NCBI GenBank assembly: GCA_018222585.1
Contig: JAAFAB010000003.1
Coordinates: 623,781 to 687,780 of the forward strand
From: Paracoccaceae bacterium
GTDB taxonomy: Bacteria; Pseudomonadota; Alphaproteobacteria; Rhodobacterales; Rhodobacteraceae
Length of the DNA: 64,000 nt
Direction of reading: 5' to 3'
Part shown: piece by piece, positions 17,065 to 25,035 of the stretch
Layout: the number at the start of each line of letters is the position of its first letter
How positions within the stretch are numbered: position 1 is the first letter of the stretch
Notes under the pieces: generated by a model
What the model was told of the DNA's origin: nothing
Seen by the model: the letters and a program-made list of their open reading frames with translations, nothing else
Databases searched by the model: none
Program-made: the position numbers and the translations under genes

Positions 17065-18372
17065 ATGAAAGGCGTTCTGGTATCCGCACCCTCATCCGGG
17101 ACGGGCAAGACCACGGTGATGCTGGGCCTGCTGCGCGCGCTGGCCGAGGACGGTCTGACCGTGCAGCCCTTCAAGTCGGGGCCCGACTATATCGACCCGG
17201 CGTTTCACCGGGCGGCTTCCGGGCGGGCCTCTTTCAACCTTGATACCTGGTCGATGGGCGACGGGCTGCTCGATGCGATCTCGGCCCAGGCGGCGGGGGC
17301 GGATATCTGCGTCGCGGAAGGGTCCATGGGGCTTTACGACGGGGTGGCGACACGGGGGCGCGCGGGCTTCGGCAGCAGCGCCGAGACGGCGCAGTGCATG
17401 GGCTGGCCGGTGGTGCTGGTGCTGGACGTGGGCGGGCAGGCGCAATCGGCTGCCGCCACCGCGCTCGGTTTCCGCAGCTACGCGCCCGACCTGCCCTTCG
17501 CCGGGGTCATCCTGAACCGCGTGGCCTCTCCGCGCCATGAACGCCTGACCCGGCTGGGGATGGAACGCGCCGGTCTGCCGGTCCTCGGCTGCCTGCCCCG
17601 TCGCGGCGACCTGACCCTGCCGGAACGCCACCTTGGCCTGATCCAGGCGGTCGAGCACCCGGACCTCGAGGCCGCCATCGCGGGGTATGCCGCCTTCCTG
17701 CGCGAGCATGTCGATCTTGACGCGATCCGCGCGGCGGCGGCGGGCCATGCGCTGCGGCAGTCCAGCGCGCTACCGCAGCCTCCGGCGCAGCGCATCGCGC
17801 TGGCACAGGATGCGGCCTTCTCCTTCACCTATCCGCATCTGCTGGAAGGCTGGCGTGCGGCCGGGGCCGAGATCCTGCCCTTCTCTCCCCTTGCCGACGA
17901 GGCGCCGGATGCCAGCGCCGACCTGGTCTGGCTGCCGGGAGGCTATCCCGAACTGCACGCGGGCAAGCTGGCGACCGCCGAGACATTCCGCGCGGGCCTG
18001 CGGCAGCACGCCGAAACCCGGCCCGTCCATGGCGAATGCGGTGGCTACATGGCGCTTGGCGAGGTGCTGATCGACAAGCAGGGCGAGCGGCACCAGATGG
18101 CGGGTCTGCTGGGCCTCGTCACCAGCTACGAGAAACGCAAGTTCCACCTGGGTTACCGCCGCGCGACCCTTCAGGCGCCGATGCCCGGCGCGGCGCCGGG
18201 GCAGGCGCTCAGGGGGCACGAGTTCCATTACTCGACCATCCTCGAACAGCCTGACGCGCCGCTGGCGCAGGTGGCGGATGCCGATGGCAATCCGGTGCCC
18301 GAGACCGGCTCGCATCGTGGCCATGTCACCGGCACCTTCTTCCACCTGATCTCGGCGGAGGGCACGGCATGA
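17065..18372 (+). CDS. cobB: Cobyrinate/hydrogenobyrinate a,c-diamide synthase CobB
   Basis: A 435-residue glutamine amidotransferase. The N-terminal dethiobiotin-synthetase-like ATPase domain has the P-loop APSSGTGKTT (about residues 8-17), the conserved KSGPDYIDPAFH and EGSMGLYDG. The C-terminal class-I-like triad glutaminase domain has VWLPGGYPELHA and the nucleophile segment HGECGGYM. It amidates the a and c side chains with ATP and glutamine. The ATG at 17065 follows the cobM stop by one base; the upstream in-frame extension is antisense noise inside cobM. It overlaps cobA by 4 bases. Confidence 0.95.
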   Translation: MKGVLVSAPSSGTGKTTVMLGLLRALAEDGLTVQPFKSGPDYIDPAFHRAASGRASFNLDTWSMGDGLLDAISAQAAGADICVAEGSMGLYDGVATRGRAGFGSSAETAQCMGWPVVLVLDVGGQAQSAAATALGFRSYAPDLPFAGVILNRVASPRHERLTRLGMERAGLPVLGCLPRRGDLTLPERHLGLIQAVEHPDLEAAIAGYAAFLREHVDLDAIRAAAAGHALRQSSALPQPPAQRIALAQDAAFSFTYPHLLEGWRAAGAEILPFSPLADEAPDASADLVWLPGGYPELHAGKLATAETFRAGLRQHAETRPVHGECGGYMALGEVLIDKQGERHQMAGLLGLVTSYEKRKFHLGYRRATLQAPMPGAAPGQALRGHEFHYSTILEQPDAPLAQVADADGNPVPETGSHRGHVTGTFFHLISAEGTA

Positions 18373-19109
18373 GCGGTTTCGTCAGCTTCGTGGGCTCGGG
18401 TCCCGGGGATCCCGAGCTTCTGACCCTGAAGGCTGTCGACCGGCTGCAAAGGGCCGATGCGGTGCTGTTCGACGACCTGTCCTCGGGTCCGATCCTGTCC
18501 CATGCGCGGGCAGGCGCGGACCTGGTCGGTGTCGGCAAGCGCGCCGGACGGCCTTCGCCGCGTCAGCACCATGTCAGCCGGCTGCTGGTGGATTATGCGC
18601 GAACCGGACAGCGGGTCGTCCGGCTGAAATCCGGTGACTCGGGCCTGTTCGGGCGGCTCGAGGAAGAGCTGGTCGCCCTGCAGGAGGCGGGCATCCCCTA
18701 CGAGATCATCCCCGGTGTGCCCTCGGCCATCGCGGCGGCGGCGGCCTGCGGCATTCCGCTGACCCGGCGGCTGACCGCGCGGCGGGTGCAGTTCGTCACC
18801 GGTCACGATGTCTCGGGCGCGCTGCCCGAGGACATCGACCTGGCCGCGCTGGCCGATGCGGGGGCCTCGACCGTGGTCTTCATGGGCAAGCGCACCTTTC
18901 CGAAGCTGGCCGGGGCGCTGTTTGCCCATGGGCTGCCGCGGGACACTCCGGCGATCCTGGCCGAGGCGGTCTCGACGCCCGCGCAGGCGCTGCACCGCAC
19001 CACGGTGTCCGGGCTGGTCGAACGGCTTGGCGGCGAGCCGGGCAATCAGCCCGCCCTGATCCTCTACGGGCCGCTGGCCGAGATGGGCGTGGGGTTCGGT
19101 GATGCGTGA
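18369..19109 (+). CDS. cobA: Uroporphyrinogen-III C-methyltransferase CobA
   Basis: A 246-residue SUMT enzyme that makes precorrin-2, the branch point to cobalamin and siroheme. Motifs are SFVGSGPGDPELLTLKAVDRL, ADAVLFDDL, GKRAGRPSPRQHHVSRLLVDYAR, RLKSGDSGLFGRLEEEL and EIIPGVPSAIAAAAACGIPLTRR. There is no CysG-type dehydrogenase/ferrochelatase domain, so it is dedicated to methylation. It lies in the late part of the operon and overlaps cobF. Confidence 0.95.
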   Translation: MSGFVSFVGSGPGDPELLTLKAVDRLQRADAVLFDDLSSGPILSHARAGADLVGVGKRAGRPSPRQHHVSRLLVDYARTGQRVVRLKSGDSGLFGRLEEELVALQEAGIPYEIIPGVPSAIAAAAACGIPLTRRLTARRVQFVTGHDVSGALPEDIDLAALADAGASTVVFMGKRTFPKLAGALFAHGLPRDTPAILAEAVSTPAQALHRTTVSGLVERLGGEPGNQPALILYGPLAEMGVGFGDA

Positions 19110-19833
19110 CCTCTGGCTGATCGGCATCGGCACCGGCAACCCGGGCCACGTCACGCTGGAGGGCCAGCAGGCCCTGCGCGAGGCCGCCGTGGTGCTGATC
19201 CCCCGCAAGGGTGCCGCGAAAGAGGACCTGGCCGAGCTGCGCCATGCCATCCTGCGCGCGGCCGGTGCCGAGGCCGGCGTTGTGCATTTCGACATGCCCG
19301 AGCGCGACCCGGCGTTGCCCTATGGCCAACGGGTCGACGCCTGGCATGACGAGATCGCGCGGCGCTGGCAGCAGGCGCTGGAGGGCGCGCCCGAGGGGCC
19401 GGTGGCGCTGCTGGTCTGGGGCGATCCGGGGCTATACGACTCGACGCTGAGGATTGCGGCGCGGCTGCCCGAGCAGCCGAAGCTGCGGGTCATTCCGGGG
19501 ATCACGGCGCTGCAGGCGCTGACCTCGGCCCATGCGATTCCCTTCAACCAGATCAACGGCGCGGTGCAGGTGACGACGGGTCGGCGCCTGCGCGACGCGG
19601 GCTGGCCCGAGGGGGTCGGCACGCTGTGCGTCATGCTGGACGGTGAATGCAGCTTCCAGGCTCTGCCGCCCGAGGGGCTGCGGATCTGGTGGGGCGGGTT
19701 CCTCGGGATGCCCGAGCAGATCCTCGACCATGGTCCGCTGGCCGAGGCCGCGCCGCGCATCGTGGCGGCGCGGGCCGAGGCGCGGGCCCGGCATGGCTGG
19801 ATCATGGACACCTACCTGCTGCGCAGGGACTAG
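19102..19833 (+). CDS. cobF: Precorrin-6A synthase (deacetylating) CobF
   Basis: A 243-residue methylase that methylates C1 and expels the acetyl fragment, found only in the aerobic pathway. It begins MRDLWLIGIGTGNPGHVTLEGQQAL and contains LIPRKGAAKEDLAELR, VLLVWGDPGLYDSTLRI-like (LLVWGDPGLYDST), VIPGITALQALTSAHAIPFNQ and a C-terminal WWGGFLGMPEQ. The ATG at 19102 overlaps cobA; a GTG three bases earlier is an alternative. It is the last gene of the + strand run and converges on the transporter operon, with 9 bases between stops. Confidence 0.94.
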   Translation: MRDLWLIGIGTGNPGHVTLEGQQALREAAVVLIPRKGAAKEDLAELRHAILRAAGAEAGVVHFDMPERDPALPYGQRVDAWHDEIARRWQQALEGAPEGPVALLVWGDPGLYDSTLRIAARLPEQPKLRVIPGITALQALTSAHAIPFNQINGAVQVTTGRRLRDAGWPEGVGTLCVMLDGECSFQALPPEGLRIWWGGFLGMPEQILDHGPLAEAAPRIVAARAEARARHGWIMDTYLLRRD

Positions 19834-19842
19834 CCGCCGGAC

Positions 19843-20493
19843 TCAGAGGGCTTCGAGGCGGCCCTCACGCAGGTCCAGGGCCTCTGGCGCCAGCGCGTCG
19901 CGGAACGCGGGGGCATGGCTGACCAGCAGCATCGCCTGGGGCAGGGCCTGCAGGATCTCCAGCAGGCGGGCCTCGTTCCGGGTGTCCAGCGCATTGGTGG
20001 GTTCGTCCAGCAACAGCACCTCGGGCTCCATCGCCAGCACGGTGGCCAGGGTGACCAGCCGCTTCTCGCCGCCCGAGAGCTTGTGGGTGATCCGGTCGCG
20101 CAGGTGGCGCAGGTCGAGATCCGCCAGCACCTTCTCCACCACCGCCAGCGCCTCGTCGCGGGACTGGCCGAGGTTGAGCGGCCCGAAGGCGATATCCTCG
20201 GCCACGGTGGGGCAGAAGAGCTGATCGTCGGGGTCCTGGAAGACCAGCCCGACGCGGCGGCGGACCTCGTGGAAATCGGCCTCGACCCGGCGGGGCCGGT
20301 CGAAGACGGTGATCTCGCCCGCGTCGGGGCGGGTCAGGCCCAGCAGGATGCGCAGCAGGGTCGACTTGCCCGCGCCGTTCGGTCCGGTCAGGGACAGCCG
20401 CTGTCCGGCGGAGAGCGTCAGCGAGGCCCCCGCCAGCACCGGCGGCTGACCGGGATAGGCGAAATGGATGTCGGAGAGCCGGATCAGCGCCAT
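19843..20493 (-). CDS. cbiO: ECF transporter ATPase component CbiO
   Basis: A 216-residue ABC ATPase that powers the metal ECF transporter. Walker A GPNGAGKST is at about residues 37-45, the Q-loop region is VGLVFQDPDDQLFCPTVAEDIAFGPLNLG, the signature is LSGGEKRL and Walker B is VLLLDEPTNALD. FQDPDDQLF is characteristic of CbiO/EcfA. It is shorter than many CbiO proteins (about 270) because the C-terminal extension is minimal. It starts inside cbiQ (10-base overlap) and is the last gene of the riboswitch-led transporter operon. Confidence 0.92.
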   Translation of the reverse strand: MALIRLSDIHFAYPGQPPVLAGASLTLSAGQRLSLTGPNGAGKSTLLRILLGLTRPDAGEITVFDRPRRVEADFHEVRRRVGLVFQDPDDQLFCPTVAEDIAFGPLNLGQSRDEALAVVEKVLADLDLRHLRDRITHKLSGGEKRLVTLATVLAMEPEVLLLDEPTNALDTRNEARLLEILQALPQAMLLVSHAPAFRDALAPEALDLREGRLEAL

Positions 20494-21272
20494 GCCAAGT
20501 CCCCCCAGAGAAGGCCGGCGCAGGTCAGTGCCAGCAGGGCGGCGAAGGCATGGTCGCGCGGGCTCAGCCGATAGTCCTGCAGCAGCAGGATCCGCCCCGA
20601 GAAGCCGCGGCATTTCATTGCCTGGAGGATCCTCTCGGAGCGTTCGATGGCCCGCACCAGCATCATGCCGACGAGGTAGCCGAAACTGCGGTAGCTGTGC
20701 CAGTTGGTGCCGGGGCGAAAGCCGCGTACCTTCATCGCGGCGCGCAGGCGCAGGTATTCCTCGCGCAGGACCTCGATGTAGCGGATGGTGAACATTAGCA
20801 GGTGCACCAGCCGCTCGGGGCAGCGCAGCGCGTGCAGCGCATGGCCGAGGGCGACTGGCTCGAGCGTGCCGACCAGCACCATCAGCGCGAGGATCACCGC
20901 ATTGGCTGTCAGGCCGATCTCGACCGCCTGGGCCAGCCCCTGCCAGGAGGCGGAGAGCCCCCAGAGCGTGACGATCGCATCCCCCGGCACGGTGAAGGGC
21001 AGCAGCGCCAGCATGAAGAAGATGAAGCCGTCCATCATCGCCATGCGCTTCAGCGTCCGCCCGAGGGGCAGGCGCGAGAGCCGCAGCAGCGCGACCGAGG
21101 TCAGCAGCGCCAGCGCCAGTGCCGGCAGCGAGGCCAGGGCCACGGTGACCACCGCGAAGAGGCAGGCCGCGACGATGCGCAGGCGCGGATCCAGCAGGCC
21201 GATCAGACCGTGATCGGGCAGGCGCCCCGGTTCCGCCAGGCGCTTTTCGGCAGGGGTCAGCGCATGGGCCAT
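20484..21272 (-). CDS. cbiQ: ECF transporter transmembrane T component CbiQ
   Basis: A 262-residue membrane protein with several hydrophobic helices in the first two thirds. It carries the two short coupling-helix motifs of T components that contact the ATPase (AMKVRGF and AMKCRGF, the A-x-R-G type). It couples CbiO to the substrate-binding subunit. Its start overlaps the stop of the L-component gene by one base, and it overlaps cbiO at its 3' end. Confidence 0.9.
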   Translation of the reverse strand: MAHALTPAEKRLAEPGRLPDHGLIGLLDPRLRIVAACLFAVVTVALASLPALALALLTSVALLRLSRLPLGRTLKRMAMMDGFIFFMLALLPFTVPGDAIVTLWGLSASWQGLAQAVEIGLTANAVILALMVLVGTLEPVALGHALHALRCPERLVHLLMFTIRYIEVLREEYLRLRAAMKVRGFRPGTNWHSYRSFGYLVGMMLVRAIERSERILQAMKCRGFSGRILLLQDYRLSPRDHAFAALLALTCAGLLWGDLAWR

Positions 21273-21856
21273 CAGCTGTCCTTCTTCAGCCTGCGCCGGG
21301 CGGCGATGTAGAAGCTCAGGCCGAAGAGGCCGAAGATATAGCCGATCCCGCCGAGGATGCTCTGCAGGTCGTTCTTCTCGCGATAGGCGGCGATCTCGCG
21401 GCGTAGCGGGCGCAGCTCGTCGCGCAGCAGAGTGGCGATCTCGGCCTGCTGGGCGCTGCTGAGGGCCCCGGGGGTTCCGGAGTCGCCCGGAGGAGGGGCG
21501 TCGGGGGTGCTGGCGCCGGGCGCAAGACCAAGCAGATGCGCGACCTCGGCGGCCTGCATGGTCACGTCGGCCACGTGTCCGGCGCCGAGGTCGGCGCGGA
21601 ACCTGTGCGCGACGGGTTCGGTCGGGGTGAACAGGAAGAAGCCGTCGGCATCCGTCGTCACGCGACCCAGTTCGCCGCCGTCGGGGCCGAGCACCAGCAC
21701 CTCCTGCCCGGCGGCCATGTCACCGTTGGAGAAACCGAGTTCCCCCTCGATGGCACTGCCGGAGGGGAAGACGGAGGCGATGACCTTGTGGGCCAGCGCC
21801 GGGGCGGGCAGGGTGCAGAGCAGGGACAGGGCCACTGCAAGGGCGGAGCGGGTCAT
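21272..21856 (-). CDS. NikL/CbiL-type accessory component of the Co/Ni ECF transporter
   Basis: A 194-residue protein with a signal peptide (cleavage probably after ALA, residue about 22), an immunoglobulin-like periplasmic part (SGSAIEGELGFSNGDMAAGQEVLVLGPDG and TDADGFFLFTP) and a C-terminal transmembrane helix (about 167-187) ending RRRLKKDS. The layout fits the NikL-type accessory subunit that replaces CbiN in some nickel and cobalt ECF systems. It is translationally coupled to M (4-base overlap) and to Q. I name it by context and domain layout, since the sequence has few diagnostic residues. Confidence 0.75.
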   Translation of the reverse strand: MTRSALAVALSLLCTLPAPALAHKVIASVFPSGSAIEGELGFSNGDMAAGQEVLVLGPDGGELGRVTTDADGFFLFTPTEPVAHRFRADLGAGHVADVTMQAAEVAHLLGLAPGASTPDAPPPGDSGTPGALSSAQQAEIATLLRDELRPLRREIAAYREKNDLQSILGGIGYIFGLFGLSFYIAARRRLKKDS

Positions 21857-22470
21857 GCGGGAATTCCCCGGCTGAGGGTGAAGAGGTCCGGCTTGACCTT
21901 GCGCGCCAGCAGCACCGCAAAGCCGGTCAGCAGGCCCTCGATGATCATGATCGGGACATGTGCCACGAAGACCAGCCTGGCGGCGGGCAGGAACTCATCC
22001 CCCGAGAGCGCCAGCGAGAGCGCCACCATGGCCGTGGTCCCGGCGATGGCCAGCGCGCCGCCGAGGCCGCCCCAGATGGCGCCCGCCAGGGGGCTGCCGC
22101 GCGGGATCATCGGCCCGACCAGCAGCCAGGCCAGCACCGCCGGCAGCGCGATGTTGAGCGTGTTGATCCCCAGCACCGTCAGCCCGCCGAAGCCGAAGAA
22201 CACCGCCTGCAGCAGCAGCCCGACAAAGAGCGCCGGGAAGGCCGCCCAGCCCAGCACCAGCCCGGCCAGCCCGTTCAGGATCAGGTGCACCGAAGAGGGG
22301 CCGATCGGCACATGGATCAGCGAGGCGACGAAGAAACTGGCCGAGAGGACCCCGGCGGCCGGGATCCTCTCCAGGTCGAGCCTGCGCAGGCCCATGCCGA
22401 TCCCGGCCACGGCCATCATGGCGCCCCCGATGACCACTGGGTTGGAGAGGGCTCCGTCGACGATATGCAT
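21853..22470 (-). CDS. cbiM: Substrate-binding S component CbiM of the cobalt ECF transporter
   Basis: A 205-residue integral membrane protein with about six helices. It begins MHIVDG, the conserved N-terminus of CbiM/NikM whose amino end and His2 bind the metal. IHVPIGPSSVHLILNGLAGL and the INTLNIALPAV and HVPIMIIEGLLTGF segments are family blocks. It imports Co2+ or Ni2+. A cobalamin riboswitch upstream of the operon argues for cobalt. The gene lies 12 bases after the DUF4198 gene. Confidence 0.93.
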   Translation of the reverse strand: MHIVDGALSNPVVIGGAMMAVAGIGMGLRRLDLERIPAAGVLSASFFVASLIHVPIGPSSVHLILNGLAGLVLGWAAFPALFVGLLLQAVFFGFGGLTVLGINTLNIALPAVLAWLLVGPMIPRGSPLAGAIWGGLGGALAIAGTTAMVALSLALSGDEFLPAARLVFVAHVPIMIIEGLLTGFAVLLARKVKPDLFTLSRGIPA

Positions 22471-22482
22471 GGGCCGCTGTCC

Positions 22483-23268
22483 TTATTGCAGGTCCCAGGC
22501 GCGGATCCAGATCACCGCGTCCTGGCTGAGGGTCTTGCCCTCGTGCTCGGTCTCGGGACCGGCGCCGAGCGCCGCGAAGCCCCAGTGGCCGGCCCTGGGG
22601 ATGCCGAAGGTGAAATAGCCGTTGGCGTCGGAGTGGATGACCAGCGCGCCGCCGGGCAGGGTGCCGACGACCGGGGCCGAGGAGGCGGCGCTCTCCATGT
22701 CGGGTTCGGCGGCCATGTACTCGATCTCGATCTCGGCGCCGGCGACGGGCTGTCCCTCGGAGAGCACCTGCCCGGTGAAGGTCGACCCGGCGATCACGTT
22801 GTAGGGCTTCACCAGCGGCATGATCTCGACCGGCAGGCCGACGGGCTGGTCCCAGTCGGTCGGCAGCCCGTTGCGGTTCAGGAAGGCCTTGGTGAACTGC
22901 TGGATGTAGAGATCCTCGGATTCCTCGTAGTAAGGCTGCGGCTCGGTCACCAGCACGTAGTCGCCCGAGCGCCGGACCGGCACCGAGCCCCTGAAGGCCG
23001 CGCCCTCGTTCTCGCCGCCGGTGAAGGAGATCGGGGCCAGGGTGTCCAGCAGGTCGGTACGTTCACCGTTGTGGATCATGTAGAAGGCCTGCGGCATCTC
23101 CAGGTCCATCACGAACCCATTGTCGAAGGGATGCCAGAAGATCAGTTTCACCGGCACCTCGCCGGGCCGCCCGATCATCGTTTCCGTCGTGTATTCCAGC
23201 AGGAAATGCGCCTGGGCTGCGGCTGGCAGCGCCAGTGCGGCCGCAGCCGCGAGAATGTGGGTCTTCAT
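22483..23268 (-). CDS. DUF4198 periplasmic metal-uptake protein (NikK/CbiK-type)
   Basis: A 261-residue exported protein with a clear signal peptide (MKTHILAAAAALALPAAAQA, then HFLLEY). It has a DUF4198-like beta-rich body containing FWHPFDNGFVMDLEMPQAF, the GYVL-like SGDYVLVTEPQPYYEESEDLYIQQFTKAF block and a C-terminal DANGYFTFGIPRAGHWGFAAL domain. Members of this family are the K component of nickel/cobalt ECF loci. It may bind or hand over metal in the periplasm. It is the first gene after the riboswitch and should be repressed when cobalamin is plentiful. Confidence 0.82.
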   Translation of the reverse strand: MKTHILAAAAALALPAAAQAHFLLEYTTETMIGRPGEVPVKLIFWHPFDNGFVMDLEMPQAFYMIHNGERTDLLDTLAPISFTGGENEGAAFRGSVPVRRSGDYVLVTEPQPYYEESEDLYIQQFTKAFLNRNGLPTDWDQPVGLPVEIMPLVKPYNVIAGSTFTGQVLSEGQPVAGAEIEIEYMAAEPDMESAASSAPVVGTLPGGALVIHSDANGYFTFGIPRAGHWGFAALGAGPETEHEGKTLSQDAVIWIRAWDLQ

Positions 23269-23632
23269 GGGAACCGTCCCTGTCCGATGCGCCTCACCCG
23301 GCGCAGTTTCATGTGGAGACGGGGCGCGCGAGAGCATGGACGGGGGGCCCGTATCACGCTCCGACGTGCACCCCGACGTCCGATGGAGACGCCCTTTCGG
23401 GCGCCGGTCCGGCAGGTCTCCTGGCTTGCGGGTCGATGCGCCTTGGTCTGCCTTCCCGGATCGCTCCAGTGGCCTTGGTGACCGCGCTCTCCGCTCACAG
23501 TTGCGGGGGCAGCTGCAGGTTTGGCCATGGGCCGCACTGCATTCCCTTTTGCTTCCGGGGCGCAAACCCCGGAACCGGACGTGCGACCTGCTTGCCAGAA
23601 GAGGGGCGCGGGGGTCAATCGTGTTGTGGACG
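23269..23632. other. Intergenic region between the DUF4198 gene and mntP
   Basis: These 364 bases hold the minus-strand cobalamin riboswitch (23408-23582), a TTGACC that could serve as its -35 box (minus strand, about 23615-23620) and the expression-platform stretch 23269-23407. I see no coding potential. Confidence 0.7.
23408..23582 (-). promoter_or_regulatory. Cobalamin riboswitch of the transporter operon
   Basis: Read on the minus strand, the B12 box GCAAGCCAGGAGACCTGCC maps to 23411-23429. The upstream blocks are present too: GTTCCGGGGTTTGCGCC with AAAAGGGAATG (about 23540-23575) and CCCCGCAACTGTGAGCGG (about 23495-23515). All elements of the aptamer core are there in order. It lies about 140 bases before the DUF4198 start at 23268. 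It ties the metal transporter to cellular B12 status. Confidence 0.93.
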
Positions 23633-24193
23633 TCAGACCGGGGCGGTGAGGTGCTGGTGCAGGATCAGCGCGCCCATGATGCACAGGGCGATACCGCCGA
23701 GGGTCTCGGCAATCCGCCCGAACCGGGCGCCGATGAACCGGCCCAACAAGAGGCCGGCGGCGCTCATCACCGTGGTGGTGGCGCCGATGGCCAGGGCGAC
23801 AACCAGGATGTTGACCGGCAGGAAGGCCAGCGAGACGCCGACCGCCATGGCGTCGACAGAGGTGCCGACGGCGGTGATCAGCGTGGCCCAGAGGGTCGTC
23901 GAACGCGGCTCGTCGATGTCGCGGCTCCGGGCCTGCAGGATCATGTGCAGACCGACGCCCGCCAGCAGGGCGAAGGCGATCCAGTGATCGACCTGTGCCA
24001 CGTAGCGCGAGGCCGCGACCCCTGTGGCCCAGCCCAGAAGCGGGGTGATCGCCTCGACCAACCCGAAGATGGCGCCGGTGCGCAGGGTGGTTGCCAGTCG
24101 CGGCGGCGCGGCGGCGGTGCCCTTGCCGACCGAGGCAAGGAAGGCGTCGATGGACATGGAGACGGCAAGCGCGCCGATGGCAATCGGAGACAT
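23633..24193 (-). CDS. mntP: Manganese efflux pump MntP
   Basis: A 186-residue membrane protein with six predicted helices. The MntP repeat signatures are [18 protein letters not shown] (helix 1) and [19 protein letters not shown] (helix 4), each with the functionally important Asp. [12 protein letters not shown] precedes the third helix. It exports Mn2+. The length is the family norm. The ATG at 24193 lies downstream of a probable Mn2+ riboswitch, so it is likely induced by manganese. Longer in-frame starts upstream fall inside that leader. Confidence 0.93.
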   Translation of the reverse strand: MSPIAIGALAVSMSIDAFLASVGKGTAAAPPRLATTLRTGAIFGLVEAITPLLGWATGVAASRYVAQVDHWIAFALLAGVGLHMILQARSRDIDEPRSTTLWATLITAVGTSVDAMAVGVSLAFLPVNILVVALAIGATTTVMSAAGLLLGRFIGARFGRIAETLGGIALCIMGALILHQHLTAPV

Positions 24194-24249
24194 GGTGTGT
24201 CCTTCGGGGGCAGATCCGGCCTGTGCTGCGCCCCGCCCGCAGGGCCGCT

Positions 24250-24360
24250 GTGCCACGGTCTCGCGAAATCCGATGGATCGGACATGCCACGCGGTGTTCC
24301 GCGAGGGTGTTGACATGCCCGCGCCGGTCCGGCGCCCGCTACTCCCCGATGCGGGTCAGA
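24250..24360 (-). promoter_or_regulatory. Probable yybP-ykoY (Mn2+) riboswitch upstream of mntP
   Basis: On the minus strand the leader reads GCATCGGGGAGTAGCGGGCG (about 24354-24335), then GGCATGTCAACACCC (about 24318-24304), and ends with CGCGAGACCG (about 24264-24255). GGGGAGUAGC and GUCAACA are the two conserved loops of the yybP-ykoY aptamer that dock to form the Mn2+ site, and a GAGACC block is typical near its 3' end. mntP is the most frequent gene controlled by this class. Identification is by eye from motifs and context. Confidence 0.75.
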
Positions 24361-24400
24361 TGGGGGCTGTAGAGAAAATAGTCAAGCATAAACAATAGTT

Positions 24401-24419
24401 TATAATGATAGTCATTTGC
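24401..24419. promoter_or_regulatory. Fur-box-like site (possible Mur/Fur operator)
   Basis: TATAATGATAGTCATTTGC agrees with the E. coli Fur box consensus at about 15 of 19 positions. It sits in an AT-rich stretch (24375-24420) unlike its GC-rich surroundings, where the mntP promoter should lie; a TTGACT is at 24385-24380 on the minus strand. In many alphaproteobacteria the Fur homologue is the manganese regulator Mur, which would suit mntP. Confidence 0.5.
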
Positions 24420-24509
24420 AGTCGCAGCTTGAGGCCGGCGCCGCCCGCCCCCCTTTGCGGACGGCTGCAGCTGCGCTAGGCTTGCCGGATCACCAGCAGG
24501 AGAAGGGCC

Positions 24510-24779
24510 ATGGCAGGCGGATGGGCGCGCGACGGCGCGGTGAGCGAACAGATCGAAGCCTCGATCAGCGACGAGCTGAAGCGGATGCAGGCGCGCAAGG
24601 CGCCGCAGGGCGACAGCCTGACCCATTGCGCCGAATGCGAGGAGCCGATTCCCGAAAAGCGCCGCGTGGCGATCCCTGGCGTGAAGCTGTGCATCGATTG
24701 CCAGAATGAGCGCGACGGGCGCGCCATGCAGCGCGGTGGCATCAACCGGCGCGGCTCGAAGGACAGCCAACTGAAATAG
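24510..24779 (+). CDS. DksA/TraR-type C4 zinc-finger protein
   Basis: A short 89-residue protein with the DksA/TraR zinc finger CAECEEPIPEKRRVAIPGVKLC-x2-C: four cysteines as CxxC at about 40-43 and CxxC at about 61-64. It lacks the long coiled coil of DksA, so it resembles YbiI/TraR-like small members that may bind RNA polymerase. Directly after the finger comes the usual ER-rich tail. The ATG has GAGAAGG upstream. It diverges from mntP and is followed by a tRNA gene on the other strand. Confidence 0.87.
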   Translation: MAGGWARDGAVSEQIEASISDELKRMQARKAPQGDSLTHCAECEEPIPEKRRVAIPGVKLCIDCQNERDGRAMQRGGINRRGSKDSQLK

Positions 24780-24823
24780 CTGCATCCCGGTGCCGGGGTC
24801 TCAAACTCTGCTGTGGGGGGATT

Positions 24824-24900
24824 TGGTAGCGGAGGAGGGACTTGAACCCCCGACACGCGGATTATGATTCCGCTGCTCTAACCAACTGAGCTACTCCGCC
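24824..24900 (-). tRNA. tRNA-Met (anticodon CAT)
   Basis: The minus strand folds into a 77-base cloverleaf. The acceptor strand GGCGGAG pairs with CTCCGCT (first pair G-U). The D arm is GCTCAGTTGGTTAGAGC. The anticodon arm GCGGA-ATCATAA-TCCGC has CAT in the loop. The T arm is CGGGGGTTCAAGTCCCTC. The terminal CCA is encoded. The G1-U72 pair and body resemble elongator tRNA-Met rather than initiator or lysidine-modified tRNA-Ile. Confidence 0.93.
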
Positions 24901-24912
24901 AAACCGTGGCGC

Positions 24913-24941
24913 TAGTTAGGACAGCGGGTTTCAGAGGTCAA
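24913..24941 (-). promoter_or_regulatory. tRNA-Met promoter
   Basis: On the minus strand TTGACC (24941-24936), a 17-base spacer and TAACTA (24918-24913) end 12 bases before the tRNA 5' end. This is a convincing sigma-70-type promoter. Confidence 0.7.
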
Positions 24942-25035
24942 GCGCAAATTCGGCGAAAATCCGGGGCCGGGCTATCCGCTTGTTCCGCCGCCCGCGCCCG
25001 GCCAATATGGCCGCCGAAATGCGAGGGAGGGCGCC

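Larger units (their letters stand above)
24194..24509. other. Intergenic region between mntP and the zinc-finger gene
   Basis: These 316 bases contain the mntP riboswitch leader, the AT-rich promoter segment with the Fur-box-like site, and about 90 GC-rich bases before the divergent zinc-finger gene in which I see nothing. Confidence 0.7.
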
